Both the position numbers and the translations under genes were made by a program. 64,000 nt of DNA from Comamonadaceae bacterium (GTDB lineage: Bacteria > Pseudomonadota > Gammaproteobacteria > Burkholderiales > Burkholderiaceae_C): contig CANFOQ010000007.1 in NCBI GenBank assembly GCA_947448745.1, positions 1 to 64,000 on the forward strand, written 5' to 3'. Below are positions 19,502-28,845 of the stretch, piece by piece. Every line of letters begins with the position of its first letter. Within the stretch, counting starts at the first letter, position 1. Below the pieces are notes generated by a model. It did not search any database. It was not told the DNA's origin and was given only the letters and a program-made list of their open reading frames with translations.

Positions 19502-19852
19502 TCAATGCGGGTTTTCAAAAAACACCGTGTTGGTGTAGTTGCTGATTTCAAAATAAACCCGTTTTTCACCCGGATCCACCTGCATGTTGAGGTTTTCGTC
19601 CAGGTAGCCATAGCCATAGCGGTAGTCGCGGGCTTTGCCGTCATCTGTGCCCAGGGCCGTGCTGAGTTTGTCGATTTTCAAAAAGCGGCGCACCAACTTG
19701 TCGCCCGCGTAAACCTCCAACACACCGTCGGTGCCTGTCCAGTTTTGGATTTCGCGGCCAATTTTGTTTTGCTGTTCTTGGGTACAGCCCAGTAGACCGG
19801 CGGTGGCCAACAGCAGCGCCAAAGCGGCGAAAGGAAATTGAAAGCGGTTCAT
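19502..19852 (-). CDS. Small predicted lipoprotein, function unknown
   Basis: Predicted 116 residues. The N-terminus MNRFQFPFAALALLLATAG ends in a lipobox LLGC, so it should be lipidated at Cys. The mature part begins TQEQQNKIGREIQNWTGTDG and carries a segment describing a small beta-rich domain (VLEVYAGDKLVRRFLKIDKL, YRYGYGYLDENLN). I do not recognise a named family. The ATG at 19850-19852 was chosen because the signal sequence begins there. It lies 49 bases after the HIT-family gene on the same strand. Confidence 0.8.
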   Translation of the reverse strand: MNRFQFPFAALALLLATAGLLGCTQEQQNKIGREIQNWTGTDGVLEVYAGDKLVRRFLKIDKLSTALGTDDGKARDYRYGYGYLDENLNMQVDPGEKRVYFEISNYTNTVFFENPH

Positions 19853-19901
19853 GGGGAAGGCCTTTGGTGGAGAGCCCAGGGGGTGGGCGAAATGTGCAGG
19901 T

Positions 19902-20315
19902 TCAGGCGGCGGGCGGCGCTGGCGGGGGCGCGTTCCAAAACACCGCTTTGTCGGGGAAGATCCAACGGATGCCACCACGGGGTTCAGTCACATCGCCTTT
20001 GAAGCGGGGGATCAGGTGCATGCTGACATGGCTGACCGTTTGGCCAGCGGCAAAACCTTCGTTGATGCCGATGTTGAAGCCGTTGGGATTGAGTTCTTCT
20101 TTGAGTTTGTCCTTGACCCGGGTCATCAAAATCAACATGTCTTCGCGCTCTTGGTTGGTCAACTCGAAGTAAGACTCGACGTGGCGGCGCGGAATGATCA
20201 GGGTGTGGCCAGAAGAAACGGGGAACACATCTTTGAAAGCGATTGACAGGGTCGTCTCATCGAAGATGCGAGCCTCAGCCAGTGTGCAGTAGGTGCAAGT
20301 GCTTGGTTTGTCCAT
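19902..20315 (-). CDS. HIT-family protein with Ser at the nucleophile position
   Basis: Predicted 137 residues, related to diadenosine polyphosphate hydrolase-type HIT proteins: CTYC near the start, SSGHTLIIPRRHVESYFEL, and the family C-terminus PRGGIRWIFPDKAVFW. The histidine triad should read H-x-H-x-H, but here it is His96-Val-Ser98-Met-His100 (HVSMHLIPR). The middle histidine is the nucleophile that forms the nucleotidyl intermediate, so classical hydrolase activity is unlikely. The Ser codon is AGC at 20022-20024. The C-terminus is Ala/Pro-rich. It diverges from gloA. Confidence 0.88.
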   Translation of the reverse strand: MDKPSTCTYCTLAEARIFDETTLSIAFKDVFPVSSGHTLIIPRRHVESYFELTNQEREDMLILMTRVKDKLKEELNPNGFNIGINEGFAAGQTVSHVSMHLIPRFKGDVTEPRGGIRWIFPDKAVFWNAPPPAPPAA

Positions 20316-20421
20316 GAGAAATTATGCGTCAAAACCTTGGCCCTACTGGCAAAGCCACTTGGCCCTCATGCCCGGGTCCCCTGAGTTAAAGTTTGCCGTC
20401 TTTTTCACATCCCTTTGTCTC

Positions 20422-20841
20422 ATGCGCTATTTGCACACCATGGTTCGGGTCACCGACCTCGAAAAATCCCTCGCCTTCTACCGTGATGCCTTGGGCCTGG
20501 AAGTGCTTCGCACCAAAGAAGTGCCCTCGGGTCGCTTCACGCTGGTGTTCTTGGCCGCACCCGGTGACAGTCAAGCCCAGGTGGAACTCACCTACAACTG
20601 GGACCCCGAGGTGCTGGAAGGCGGCCGAAATTTTGGCCACCTGGCTTATGCGGTGGACAACATTTATGCCACCTGCGAGCGTTTGCAAGCCCACGGCGTC
20701 ACCATCCAGCGTCCTCCGCGCGATGGCTACATGGCCTTTGTGCGCTCCCCAGACAATATTTCCGTGGAGTTGTTGCAAGCGGGTGATCCTTTGCCCGTGG
20801 CCGAGCCTTGGGCCAGCATGCCCAATGTGGGCAAGTGGTAG
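20422..20841 (+). CDS. gloA: Lactoylglutathione lyase (glyoxalase I)
   Basis: Predicted 139 residues, a single VOC-fold chain. It converts the hemithioacetal of methylglyoxal and glutathione to S-lactoylglutathione. The four metal ligands are visible in order: His5 (MRYLHTMVRV), Glu in VELTYNW, His in FGHLAYAV and Glu in SVELLQ. The ATG at 20422 is chosen because it gives the standard MRYLHTM beginning; the frame is open for 43 codons upstream without family similarity. uvrC starts six bases after its stop. Confidence 0.95.
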   Translation: MRYLHTMVRVTDLEKSLAFYRDALGLEVLRTKEVPSGRFTLVFLAAPGDSQAQVELTYNWDPEVLEGGRNFGHLAYAVDNIYATCERLQAHGVTIQRPPRDGYMAFVRSPDNISVELLQAGDPLPVAEPWASMPNVGKW

Positions 20842-20847
20842 CCCGCA

Positions 20848-22755
20848 TTGAGCGCTGACACGCCAGAAAACACCGGCCCCAGCGCCGGGTTTGACGAGGC
20901 CTTGTTGGCCCAAGTGGCGGCACTGCCTGCTTTGCCGGGCGTCTACCGTTATTTCGATGCGCAAAACCAGGTGCTGTATGTGGGCAAGGCCAACCACCTG
21001 AAAAAACGCGTCAGCAGTTATTTCCAAAAAACCCATGACGGCACCCGCATTGGCCACATGGTCAGCAAGATCGTGCGACTGGAGACCACGGCGGTGCGCT
21101 CCGAAGCCGAGGCCTTGCTGCTGGAAAACAACCTCATCAAGACCCTCAAGCCGCGCTACAACATTTTGTTTCGCGACGACAAGAGCTACCCCTACCTGAA
21201 GATCACCCGCGCCCTGAACGTGGCCCTTCAAGACTCTGGGCATCCCCAACCCAAGTCGGCCGCGAGGGTGGTGTATTACCGCGGGGCGGTGGACAAGCAG
21301 CACGATTACTTTGGCCCCTATCCCAGTGTGTGGGCGGTGCGCGAGGCCATTCAGTTGCTCCAAAAAGTGTTTCGGCTGCGCACCTGCGAAGACACGGTGT
21401 TCAGGAACCGGCTGCGCCCGTGCTTGCTGCACCAAATCAAACGTTGTTCGGCGCCGTGCGTGGGGCTGATCAGTTTGGAGGATTACCAGCGCGATGTCCA
21501 AAGCGCCTGCGAGCTTCTTAATGGCCGCACCAAGGATGTGATGAAGTCCTTGGAACAACGCATGATGGCGCATTCAGAAAAGTTGGAGTTTGAGCAAGCC
21601 GCTGACATCCGCAACCAAATCAGCGCCCTGAGCAAGGTGCTGCACCAGCAGGCGGTGGACACGGTGGACGACCGCGACGTGGACATCCTGGCGGTGTTGG
21701 TGAATGGCGGCAAGGCCTGCGTCAATTTGGCCATGGTGCGCGGCGGGCGGCATTTGGGTGACAGCCCCTATTTCCCAACCCATGTGGACAACGCCGAGCC
21801 CCACGAGGTGCTGGAAGCTTTCATCAGCCAGCATTACCTGGAGGTGGCTGCACCGCCCACGCTGATCACCAGCCATGCGGTGGACAAAGACCTGCTGTCG
21901 GCGCTGAGCGATCAGCTGGGGTTGAAATTGCGCGCCATTCACCAACCGCGCGAGCAACGCAAAGCCTGGCTGGACATGGCGCAGCAAAACGCCGCGCTGC
22001 AACTGGGCCGTTTGCTGGCCGAGGAGGGCTCGCAGCAAGCCCGCACCCGCTCCTTGGTGGACGCGCTGGACTTGGCAGCGGAAGACCTGGACAGCTTTCG
22101 CATCGAGTGCTTTGACATCTCGCACACCGCTGGCGAGGCCACCCAGGCCTCCTGCGTGGTGTTCCACCACCACAAGATGCAAGCCGCCGAATACCGCCGT
22201 TACAACATCGAGGGCATCACTGGCGGCGACGACTACGCAGCCATGCGCCAGGTGCTGCTGCGCCGCTACACCAAGCTGGCCGAGGCGGTGCAGTTGGGCG
22301 AGGCCAAATTTCCCGATCTGGTGCTGGTGGATGGCGGCAAGGGCCAAATCAGCATGGCGCGGGAGGTGTTCGAGTCGCTCGACCTGGATTTATCCCGCCT
22401 GGTGGGTGTGGAAAAAGGCGAGGGCCGCAAAGTGGGCTTGGAAGAACTGGTGTTTGCCGATGGCCGCCCCAAGCTGGCGCTGAGCAAGGACGCTGCCGCC
22501 TTGATGTTGGTGGCGCAAATTCGCGATGAGGCGCACCGCTTTGCCATCACCGGCATGCGGGCCAAACGCGCCAAGGTGCGCACAGGCTCCAGCAGCTTGG
22601 AAGAGATTCCCGGCGTGGGCCCGAAAAAGCGCGCCAAACTGTTGCAGCGCTTTGGCGGGGTGCGCGGTGTGGCCGACGCCAGTGTGCAGGACTTGTGCAC
22701 CGTGGAAGGCATTTCGCCGGAATTGGCGCAGGCCATTTATTCGGCGCTGCGCTAA
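20848..22755 (+). CDS. uvrC: Excinuclease ABC subunit C
   Basis: Predicted 635 residues. It makes both incisions in nucleotide excision repair together with UvrB. Domains in order: GIY-YIG nuclease ([18 protein letters not shown], about 31-110), a Cys-rich region, UVR domain that binds UvrB (about 225-260), UvrC RNase H-like nuclease (about 410-555, [17 protein letters not shown]) and tandem helix-hairpin-helix ([20 protein letters not shown]). The start is TTG at 20848; the first ATG comes far inside the nuclease domain. It is coupled to gloA and converges on serB. Confidence 0.96.
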   Translation: MSADTPENTGPSAGFDEALLAQVAALPALPGVYRYFDAQNQVLYVGKANHLKKRVSSYFQKTHDGTRIGHMVSKIVRLETTAVRSEAEALLLENNLIKTLKPRYNILFRDDKSYPYLKITRALNVALQDSGHPQPKSAARVVYYRGAVDKQHDYFGPYPSVWAVREAIQLLQKVFRLRTCEDTVFRNRLRPCLLHQIKRCSAPCVGLISLEDYQRDVQSACELLNGRTKDVMKSLEQRMMAHSEKLEFEQAADIRNQISALSKVLHQQAVDTVDDRDVDILAVLVNGGKACVNLAMVRGGRHLGDSPYFPTHVDNAEPHEVLEAFISQHYLEVAAPPTLITSHAVDKDLLSALSDQLGLKLRAIHQPREQRKAWLDMAQQNAALQLGRLLAEEGSQQARTRSLVDALDLAAEDLDSFRIECFDISHTAGEATQASCVVFHHHKMQAAEYRRYNIEGITGGDDYAAMRQVLLRRYTKLAEAVQLGEAKFPDLVLVDGGKGQISMAREVFESLDLDLSRLVGVEKGEGRKVGLEELVFADGRPKLALSKDAAALMLVAQIRDEAHRFAITGMRAKRAKVRTGSSSLEEIPGVGPKKRAKLLQRFGGVRGVADASVQDLCTVEGISPELAQAIYSALR

Positions 22756-22769
22756 ACCCAGGCTGCGCA

Positions 22770-23492
22770 TCAAGCGCCTGGCAGCACCACTTCCAACAAG
22801 CGGTCTAAACCGCCTTCATTGATGGCCACCATGGCCTGTTCTCGCACCTTGGGCTTGGCCTGGTAGGCCACGGACAAACCGGCCACGCCCATCATCGGCA
22901 GGTCGTTGGCGCCGTCGCCCATGGCGATGCTTTGCGCCGGGCTGATGCCCAACTGCTGGCAGGTTTGCAGCAACATGCGCCGCTTCTCGTCGCCGTCGCA
23001 AATGTCGCCCCAAGCTTGGTCCACCATGCGCCCGGTCAGCAGCTTGTTTTCAATCTCAAACACATTGCTGCGGGTGAAATCGATGCCCAATTGGTCGCGC
23101 ACCCGGTCGGTGAAATAGGTGAAACCGCCGCTCACCAGCAGCGTTTTCAAGCCTGCACGTTGGCAAGCCTGCACCAGTTGTTGAGCACCGGGGTTCAAGC
23201 GCAAGCGTTCTTCATAAACTTCGGCCAACGCGCTTGCCGGCACGCCGCGCAGCAAGGCCACACGTTGGCGCAGGCTGTCTTTGTAGTCGGCAATCTCCCC
23301 GCGCATCGCAGCTTCCGTGATGGCGGCCACCTCGGCTTTGCGCCCGGCGGCGTCGGCCACCTCGTCAATGCACTCGATGTTGATGAGTGTGGAGTCCATG
23401 TCGAACGCTATCAGCTTGAACTGGCTGAATTGCAGGGGGGCTGAAAAGCCCTGAATCCACAGGCCAGGGGCGAATTCGGTGGGTGCGGTCAT
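22770..23492 (-). CDS. serB: Phosphoserine phosphatase
   Basis: Predicted 240 residues, HAD superfamily. It removes phosphate from O-phosphoserine in the last step of serine synthesis. Motif I is DMDST with nucleophile Asp31 and general acid Asp33; motif II is the Ser in LLVSGGFTYF; motif IV is GDGANDLPMM. It lacks the N-terminal ACT domain of E. coli SerB. Its ATG overlaps the mfd stop (ATGA, 23489-23492), so the two are translationally coupled. Confidence 0.95.
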   Translation of the reverse strand: MTAPTEFAPGLWIQGFSAPLQFSQFKLIAFDMDSTLINIECIDEVADAAGRKAEVAAITEAAMRGEIADYKDSLRQRVALLRGVPASALAEVYEERLRLNPGAQQLVQACQRAGLKTLLVSGGFTYFTDRVRDQLGIDFTRSNVFEIENKLLTGRMVDQAWGDICDGDEKRRMLLQTCQQLGISPAQSIAMGDGANDLPMMGVAGLSVAYQAKPKVREQAMVAINEGGLDRLLEVVLPGA

Positions 23493-26400
23493 GCCACTTT
23501 TTCCTTTTGAACCGGGGCCAAGGGGTCCCCGAGTGAACGCAGGATGTCGCGCACCATCTGCGCCCGGTCTTTCACCTCGGGCAGGGCGCGTTCAATCCGC
23601 AGTTTGTCGTTGCCAGCCAGTTTGATGTGCTTGTTTTTTTGCACCAACTGGATGATGCGCATGCCGTCGATCGGCGCATGGGGCTTGAAGGTGATCAGGA
23701 TGACGCCGGGCGCGGCGTCCACCTTGGCCACGCCAAAAGGCCGCGCCAGCACCCGCAGCCGGTGGGTGTCGATCAAGGTTTGCGCCTGTGAAGGCAGTTT
23801 GCCAAAACGGTCCACCAGCTCTTCCAGCAAGGCGTCCACTTGGTCTTGGGTTTTGGCGGTGGCGAGTTTTTTGTAGAAACTCAGGCGCAAATGCACGTCG
23901 CCGCAATAGTCGTTGGGCAACAAGGCCGGGGCGTGTAAATTGATTTCGGTGGTCACATTCACCGGGCTCAAGAGGTCGGGTTCTTCGCCGTTTTTCAGGG
24001 CGCGCACGGCCTCGGACAGCATCTCGTTGTAGAGCTGGAAACCCACCTCCAGCATGTTGCCGCTTTGGTTGTCGCCCAGCACCTCGCCTGCACCCCGGAT
24101 TTCCAAATCGTGCATGGCCAGGTAAAAGCCCGAGCCCAGCTCTTCCATTTGCTGGATGGCTTCCAGCCGCTGGTTGGCTTGTTTGGTCAGGCTTTGCACA
24201 TCGGGCACCAGCAAATAGGCATAGGCCTGGTGGTGGCTGCGGCCAACCCGTCCCCGCAACTGGTGCAACTGCGCCAAGCCAAATTTATCGGCGCGGCTCA
24301 TCAGGATGGTGTTGGCAGTGGGCACATCAATGCCGGTTTCGATGATGGTCGAGCACAGCAAGATGTTGAAGCGCTGCGCCACAAAGTCGCGCATGACCCG
24401 TTCCAAGTCGCGCTCAGGCATTTGACCGTGGGCCACGGCAATCCGGGCCTCGGGCAGCAGTTCTTGCAAGCGTTCCAAGCGGTTTTGGATGGTTTCCACC
24501 TCGTTGTGCAAGAAATAGCACTGGCCGCCGCGCTTGAGTTCACGCAGCACCGCTTCGCGGATGACGCCGTTGTCCTCGGTGCGCACAAAGGTTTTGATGG
24601 CCAAGCGGCGTTGCGGCGCAGTGGCGATCACGCTCAGGTCGCGCAGGCCTTCCAGGGCCATGCCCAAGGTGCGGGGAATGGGGGTGGCGGTCAGCGTCAG
24701 CACATCCACTTCGGCCCGCAGCGCTTTCAGGGTTTCTTTGTGGCGCACGCCAAAACGGTGTTCCTCGTCAATCACCAGCAGGCCCAAATCCTTGTATTTC
24801 ACCGATTCACTCAGCAACTTGTGGGTGCCCACCACAATGTCCACGCTGCCTTCTTCCAAGCCGGCCATGGCCGCTTTCACTTCTTTCGGTGTGCGAAAAC
24901 GGCTCATCTCGGCGATGCGCACCGGCCATTTGGCAAAGCGATCGGTCAGGGTTTGAAAATGCTGCTCGGCCAGCAAGGTGGTGGGCGCCAGGATGGCGAC
25001 TTGTTTGCCACCCATGACGGCGATGAAAGCCGCCCGCAGCGCCACCTCGGTTTTGCCAAAGCCGACATCGCCGCAGACCAAGCGGTCCATCGGGCGCGGG
25101 CTGATCATGTCTTGAATCACCGCATGGATGGCGGCGCGTTGATCGGCCGTCTCTTCAAAGCCAAAGTCGGTGGCGAAGGTTTCGTAGTCTTGTGCCGTGT
25201 AGCGGAAAGCGTGGCCTTGGCGGGCGGCGCGGCGGGCGTAAATGTTGAGCAACTCGGCTGCGGCATCGCGCACTTGCTCGGCGGCACGCCGTCGGGCTTT
25301 GTCCCATTGGCCCGAGCCCAAGCGGTGCAACGGGGCTTGGTCGGGGCTGACGCCGCTGTAACGGCTGATCAGGTGCAACTGGCTCACCGGCACATAGAGC
25401 GTGGCCTCGTCAGCGTATTCGAGGTGCAAAAACTCTTGCAACAGCGGTTGACCTTGGTCGTCCAGGCCTTGGCCCATGTCCATGTTGACCAGACCTCGGT
25501 AGCGGCCAATGCCATGCGCACTGTGGACCACCGGGTCGCCCACATTCAATTCGCTCAGGTCTTTGATGAGCGACTCGACATCGCTTACCTGCTCTTGCTT
25601 GCGACGGCGGCGGACTGTGGTGCTGGCGGCAAACAACTCGGTTTCGGTCACCAAGTCGATGCCTTTTTCAAGCCATGCAAAGCCAGCGTGCAAACTGCTG
25701 GTGGCCAAACCAAAGGGCTCGGCGCTGCCTAAAAATTCTTCTAAGTTGTCAAAAACAACTGGACTGATGCCGCCGGCACGGATGAAGTCCAGCAGACTTT
25801 CGCGCCGGCCATCGGACTCAGCCAACACCAACATGCGTTGCTGGCTGCTGTGCTGGCGCATGCTGAGTTTGGCCAGGGGGTGGTTGGCAGCACGTTCCAC
25901 GGTCAGGTCGGGCAGGGCAGCGGCCCATTCGACCGGCTCGACCGAGCTGGTGGCACGCACAGCCAAAGCCGCATGGGATTGCGTGGCGGCAAAAAACTGC
26001 TCGGTGCTCAGGAACAAATGGGCTGGGGGCAACACCGGCCGCTCGGGGTCACCTTGGGCCAGTCGAAACCGCTCTTGGGCATCTTGGCCAAAACGTTGCA
26101 ACACGGGCTCCAACTCACCGTGCAGCACCACCAAGGCCTCTTCACCCAGGTAATCAAACACCGTGGCGGTTTCCTCAAAAAACAGCGGCAAGTAGTACTC
26201 GATACCCGCCGTGGCAACGCCGTTGCCCATGTCTTTGTAAATGCGGCTGCGGGTCGGGTCGCCGTCCAAAAGTTCACGCCAACGGCTGCGAAACAATGCA
26301 CGCGCCGTGTCGTCCATCGGAAACTCGCGGCCAGGCAACAAACGCACTTCGGGCACCGGGTAGAGGCTGCGCTGGGTGTCGGGATCGAAGGTGCGGATTG

Positions 26401-26968
26401 AATCGATTTCATCGTCGAACAAATCCACCCGGTAGGGCACCAAGGAGCCCATGGGAAACAAATCAATCAGACCACCGCGCACCGTGTATTCGCCGGGACT
26501 CACCACCTGCGACACATGGCTGTAACCGGCCAAGGTGAGCTGTGCTTTGAGCCGCGCTTCGTCCAGGTTTTGTTTGACCTTGAAGGCGAAGGTGTAGGCG
26601 GCCAAAAAGGCGGGCGGGGCCAAACGGTAAAGCGCGGTGGCCGCAGGCACCAGCACCGCGTCGGCCTCGCCTTGAGAGATGCGCCACAAGCTGGCCAAAC
26701 GTTCGCTGATCAGGTCTTGGTGCGGAGAAAACGTGTCGTAGGGCAGGGTTTCCCAGTCGGGAAACAGCACACAACGGGCGTCGGGGGCGAAGAACACCAG
26801 CTCATCCAGCAAGCGTTGCGCATCAAAAGCGTCGGCGGTGATGATGGCCACCCGCCGACCCTGTGCTTTTTCACGCGTGATCAGCTCGGCCAACAAGGCC
26901 GCATCAGCCGAGCCGGGGGGCTTGGCCAGGGTGAATTTCTTCGAGGAGAGGAGCGCAGGCAGTTGCAT
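23489..26968 (-). CDS. mfd: Transcription-repair coupling factor
   Basis: Predicted 1159 residues. It removes RNA polymerase stalled at DNA lesions and recruits UvrA. Domains in order: UvrB-like N-terminal module (about 1-340), RNA polymerase-interacting domain beginning near VGDPVVHSAHGIGRYRGL (about residue 480), a superfamily 2 translocase with Walker A GDVGFGKTEVALRAAF, DEEHRFG Walker B, and the TRG motif region, then a C-terminal domain that masks the UvrA site. The length fits the family. It diverges from ispD and is followed by serB. uvrC, another excision-repair gene, converges from the other side. Confidence 0.97.
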   Translation of the reverse strand: MQLPALLSSKKFTLAKPPGSADAALLAELITREKAQGRRVAIITADAFDAQRLLDELVFFAPDARCVLFPDWETLPYDTFSPHQDLISERLASLWRISQGEADAVLVPAATALYRLAPPAFLAAYTFAFKVKQNLDEARLKAQLTLAGYSHVSQVVSPGEYTVRGGLIDLFPMGSLVPYRVDLFDDEIDSIRTFDPDTQRSLYPVPEVRLLPGREFPMDDTARALFRSRWRELLDGDPTRSRIYKDMGNGVATAGIEYYLPLFFEETATVFDYLGEEALVVLHGELEPVLQRFGQDAQERFRLAQGDPERPVLPPAHLFLSTEQFFAATQSHAALAVRATSSVEPVEWAAALPDLTVERAANHPLAKLSMRQHSSQQRMLVLAESDGRRESLLDFIRAGGISPVVFDNLEEFLGSAEPFGLATSSLHAGFAWLEKGIDLVTETELFAASTTVRRRRKQEQVSDVESLIKDLSELNVGDPVVHSAHGIGRYRGLVNMDMGQGLDDQGQPLLQEFLHLEYADEATLYVPVSQLHLISRYSGVSPDQAPLHRLGSGQWDKARRRAAEQVRDAAAELLNIYARRAARQGHAFRYTAQDYETFATDFGFEETADQRAAIHAVIQDMISPRPMDRLVCGDVGFGKTEVALRAAFIAVMGGKQVAILAPTTLLAEQHFQTLTDRFAKWPVRIAEMSRFRTPKEVKAAMAGLEEGSVDIVVGTHKLLSESVKYKDLGLLVIDEEHRFGVRHKETLKALRAEVDVLTLTATPIPRTLGMALEGLRDLSVIATAPQRRLAIKTFVRTEDNGVIREAVLRELKRGGQCYFLHNEVETIQNRLERLQELLPEARIAVAHGQMPERDLERVMRDFVAQRFNILLCSTIIETGIDVPTANTILMSRADKFGLAQLHQLRGRVGRSHHQAYAYLLVPDVQSLTKQANQRLEAIQQMEELGSGFYLAMHDLEIRGAGEVLGDNQSGNMLEVGFQLYNEMLSEAVRALKNGEEPDLLSPVNVTTEINLHAPALLPNDYCGDVHLRLSFYKKLATAKTQDQVDALLEELVDRFGKLPSQAQTLIDTHRLRVLARPFGVAKVDAAPGVILITFKPHAPIDGMRIIQLVQKNKHIKLAGNDKLRIERALPEVKDRAQMVRDILRSLGDPLAPVQKEKVA

Positions 26969-26995
26969 GAATCAAGGGGACGCTGACATGACAAA

Positions 26996-27023
26996 CACCC
27001 CCGAATGCAGGCAAGCGGGGGTG
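26996..27023. other. GC-rich stem-loop between mfd and ispD
   Basis: CACCCCCG (26996-27003) and CGGGGGTG (27016-27023) are perfect 8-base arms around a 12-base loop. It lies 28 bases upstream of the mfd start and 67 upstream of the ispD start, in the only gap for both promoters. No T-run follows on either strand that would make it a strong terminator; it may be an operator or part of the mfd 5' leader. Confidence 0.45.
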
Positions 27024-27089
27024 GCAAGGGCTGATTCTAGAATGGGGCATTCCTTTTCGCGTCGGTCGTCTGACGAAACCCCGCCACCC

Positions 27090-27800
27090 ATGAACCAACA
27101 GCTTCCGCGATTCCATGTGGTCATTCCCTGTGCAGGCAGTGGCAGCCGCTCGGGTTTGGGCAGCCCCAAGCAATACGCCCTCTTGGCGGGTGATCCCATG
27201 GTGGTGCACACCTTGCGGGCTTTTGCCGAGGTGCCGGGTATGGGCCAGGGCGTGGTGGTGGTCGCCCCCGATGACCAAAGCATGGCCGAAGTGTTCGCCC
27301 TTTACCCTCAAGCCCAATTTGCCATTTCCAACACCGGAGGCGCGACCCGCGCCCAAAGTGTCTTGGCCGGTTTGCTGGCGCTGCAATCCATGGGTGTGGA
27401 TGGCAACGACTGGGTGCTTGTGCACGACGCGGCCCGTTGCTTGGTGACCCCGGCCTTGATTCAAAAGCTGTTGTTGGCTTGCCAGCACGACGAAGTGGGC
27501 GGCTTGTTGGCCTTGCCGTTGCCTGACACCTTGAAAGAGGCATCTGAAGGGCGGGTCAGCAGCACCTTGCCGCGCAGCGGCAAATGGCTGGCGCAAACCC
27601 CGCAAATGTTCCGTTGGGACACGCTGTTTGGGGCCTTGGCGCAGGCTGGAGACCAAGTGACGGACGAAGCCAGTGCCCTCGAGGCTTTGGGTGAAGCACC
27701 GCTTTTGGTGCCTTCCGCCTCGTTCAATTTCAAAGTCACCTACCAAGAGGACATGGCCATGGCAGAAGCGGTGTTGCAGCAGCGAAAGACAGACGTATGA
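27090..27800 (+). CDS. ispD: 2-C-methyl-D-erythritol 4-phosphate cytidylyltransferase
   Basis: Predicted 236 residues, the usual length. It makes CDP-methylerythritol in the MEP isoprenoid pathway. The nucleotide-binding segment is [18 protein letters not shown] near residues 16-33 (Ser replaces the more common Gly at one position), and [13 protein letters not shown] holds the catalytic Asp/Arg. The ATG at 27090 has no clear ribosome binding site. Its stop overlaps the ispF start (ATGA), a coupled pair. Confidence 0.95.
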   Translation: MNQQLPRFHVVIPCAGSGSRSGLGSPKQYALLAGDPMVVHTLRAFAEVPGMGQGVVVVAPDDQSMAEVFALYPQAQFAISNTGGATRAQSVLAGLLALQSMGVDGNDWVLVHDAARCLVTPALIQKLLLACQHDEVGGLLALPLPDTLKEASEGRVSSTLPRSGKWLAQTPQMFRWDTLFGALAQAGDQVTDEASALEALGEAPLLVPSASFNFKVTYQEDMAMAEAVLQQRKTDV

Positions 27801-28279
27801 CCTCGTTTCGCATGGGCGAAGGTTGGGATGTGCATGCCTTGGTGCCGGGTCGCCCGTTGGTGATTGGCGGCGTCACCATCCCCTACCACTTGGGGTTGCT
27901 GGGCCATTCGGATGCCGACGTGCTGCTGCACGCCATCACCGATGCCCTGTTGGGTGCCGCTGGCTTGGGGGATATTGGCCAGCATTTTCCCGATACCGAC
28001 CCCCAATGGAAGGGCGCGAATTCTGGGGACTTGTTGCAAGCCACTGGCCGTTTGTTGACCCAAGCGGGCTGGCGCATAGGCAACATCGATGCCACGGTGG
28101 TGGCCCAAGCGCCGAAATTGGCAGCGCACAAACCAGCGATGCAAGCATGCATTGCGCAGGCTTTGGGCATTGAACCCGGGCAAGTGAACATCAAAGCCAA
28201 AACCGCTGAAAAGCTCGGGCCCGTGGGCATGGGTCAATCCATCGAAGCCCGCGCCGTGGCGCTGATTCACAGCGCTTAA
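27797..28279 (+). CDS. ispF: 2-C-methyl-D-erythritol 2,4-cyclodiphosphate synthase
   Basis: Predicted 160 residues, forming a trimer. It cyclises the CDP intermediate in the MEP pathway. The zinc ligands are in [10 protein letters not shown] and [18 protein letters not shown], and the [13 protein letters not shown] loop is present. It overlaps ispD by four bases. Its TAA shares TTAA (28276-28279) with the stop codon of the convergent HTH gene, so the two reading frames overlap by four bases at their ends. Confidence 0.96.
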   Translation: MTSFRMGEGWDVHALVPGRPLVIGGVTIPYHLGLLGHSDADVLLHAITDALLGAAGLGDIGQHFPDTDPQWKGANSGDLLQATGRLLTQAGWRIGNIDATVVAQAPKLAAHKPAMQACIAQALGIEPGQVNIKAKTAEKLGPVGMGQSIEARAVALIHSA

Positions 28280-28728
28280 ACCCCAGGGACTTCGGGCGCG
28301 TCTGGCCCCTTGGGCGGTCTCAGGGCCGCTTGCGACAAAAACGCCAACTTCACCCAATGCCGCACCATGCGTTTGTGCTCGGCGGTCAAATTCATGAATT
28401 GGCGCAACATTTCCGTATCGCCCATGCCCAAAGGGGCAGGTTGATGGGGCTCGCGAACTTTGAGGTTGAAGTGGGTGGGGCCGAACAACAGGTCTTGCGG
28501 ACTGATTTGCAGCACATCACCCAAGGTTTTGAGTTTGTCGGGTTTGGGCATGGAGACGCCAATCATCCAATTGCGGGCCGCATGGGGCGTGATGCCTTCG
28601 CCCCAGTAGCGCATGTTGAAGGCGTCAGCCAACTGCGTGGCCGAAGACTTCAAACCGGCTTCTTTCATGGCGTGGCGCAGTCGGGCTGCAAAGGCTTCTG
28701 ATTCGGGGTTGGGGTTGGGTTTTTTCAT
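28276..28728 (-). CDS. Small helix-turn-helix regulator, XRE-like
   Basis: Predicted 150 residues. An N-terminal HTH of about residues 11-75 ([56 protein letters not shown]) resembles phage-repressor/XRE domains with an insertion between helices 2 and 3. A second helical segment near 105-130 ([20 protein letters not shown]) may be for dimerisation. I do not recognise a named regulator. No phage genes accompany it. I chose the ATG at 28726-28728; longer in-frame starts add unconserved residues. The target is unknown. Confidence 0.75.
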   Translation of the reverse strand: MKKPNPNPESEAFAARLRHAMKEAGLKSSATQLADAFNMRYWGEGITPHAARNWMIGVSMPKPDKLKTLGDVLQISPQDLLFGPTHFNLKVREPHQPAPLGMGDTEMLRQFMNLTAEHKRMVRHWVKLAFLSQAALRPPKGPDAPEVPGV

Positions 28729-28845
28729 GCCTCGAACCTTAAAGTTTTCACTGGTGCAAGGCAATGGATTGGCGCTTACAAAATGCCAAAGTGAATGTCG
28801 GGCACTTCGCCCTCATCTGTTTGGATGATGGGAGAAACCCGAGGT

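Noticed and set aside
24065-25732. 555-codon open frame opposite mfd
   Set aside because: It is the antisense of a conserved mfd coding region; the composition is His/Gln/Ala-rich as expected of an antisense frame in GC-rich DNA, and no family is recognisable.
28276-28728. HTH protein as a sign of a prophage or genomic island
   Set aside because: No integrase, phage genes, attachment repeats or composition change lie around it, and it is wedged between core genes.
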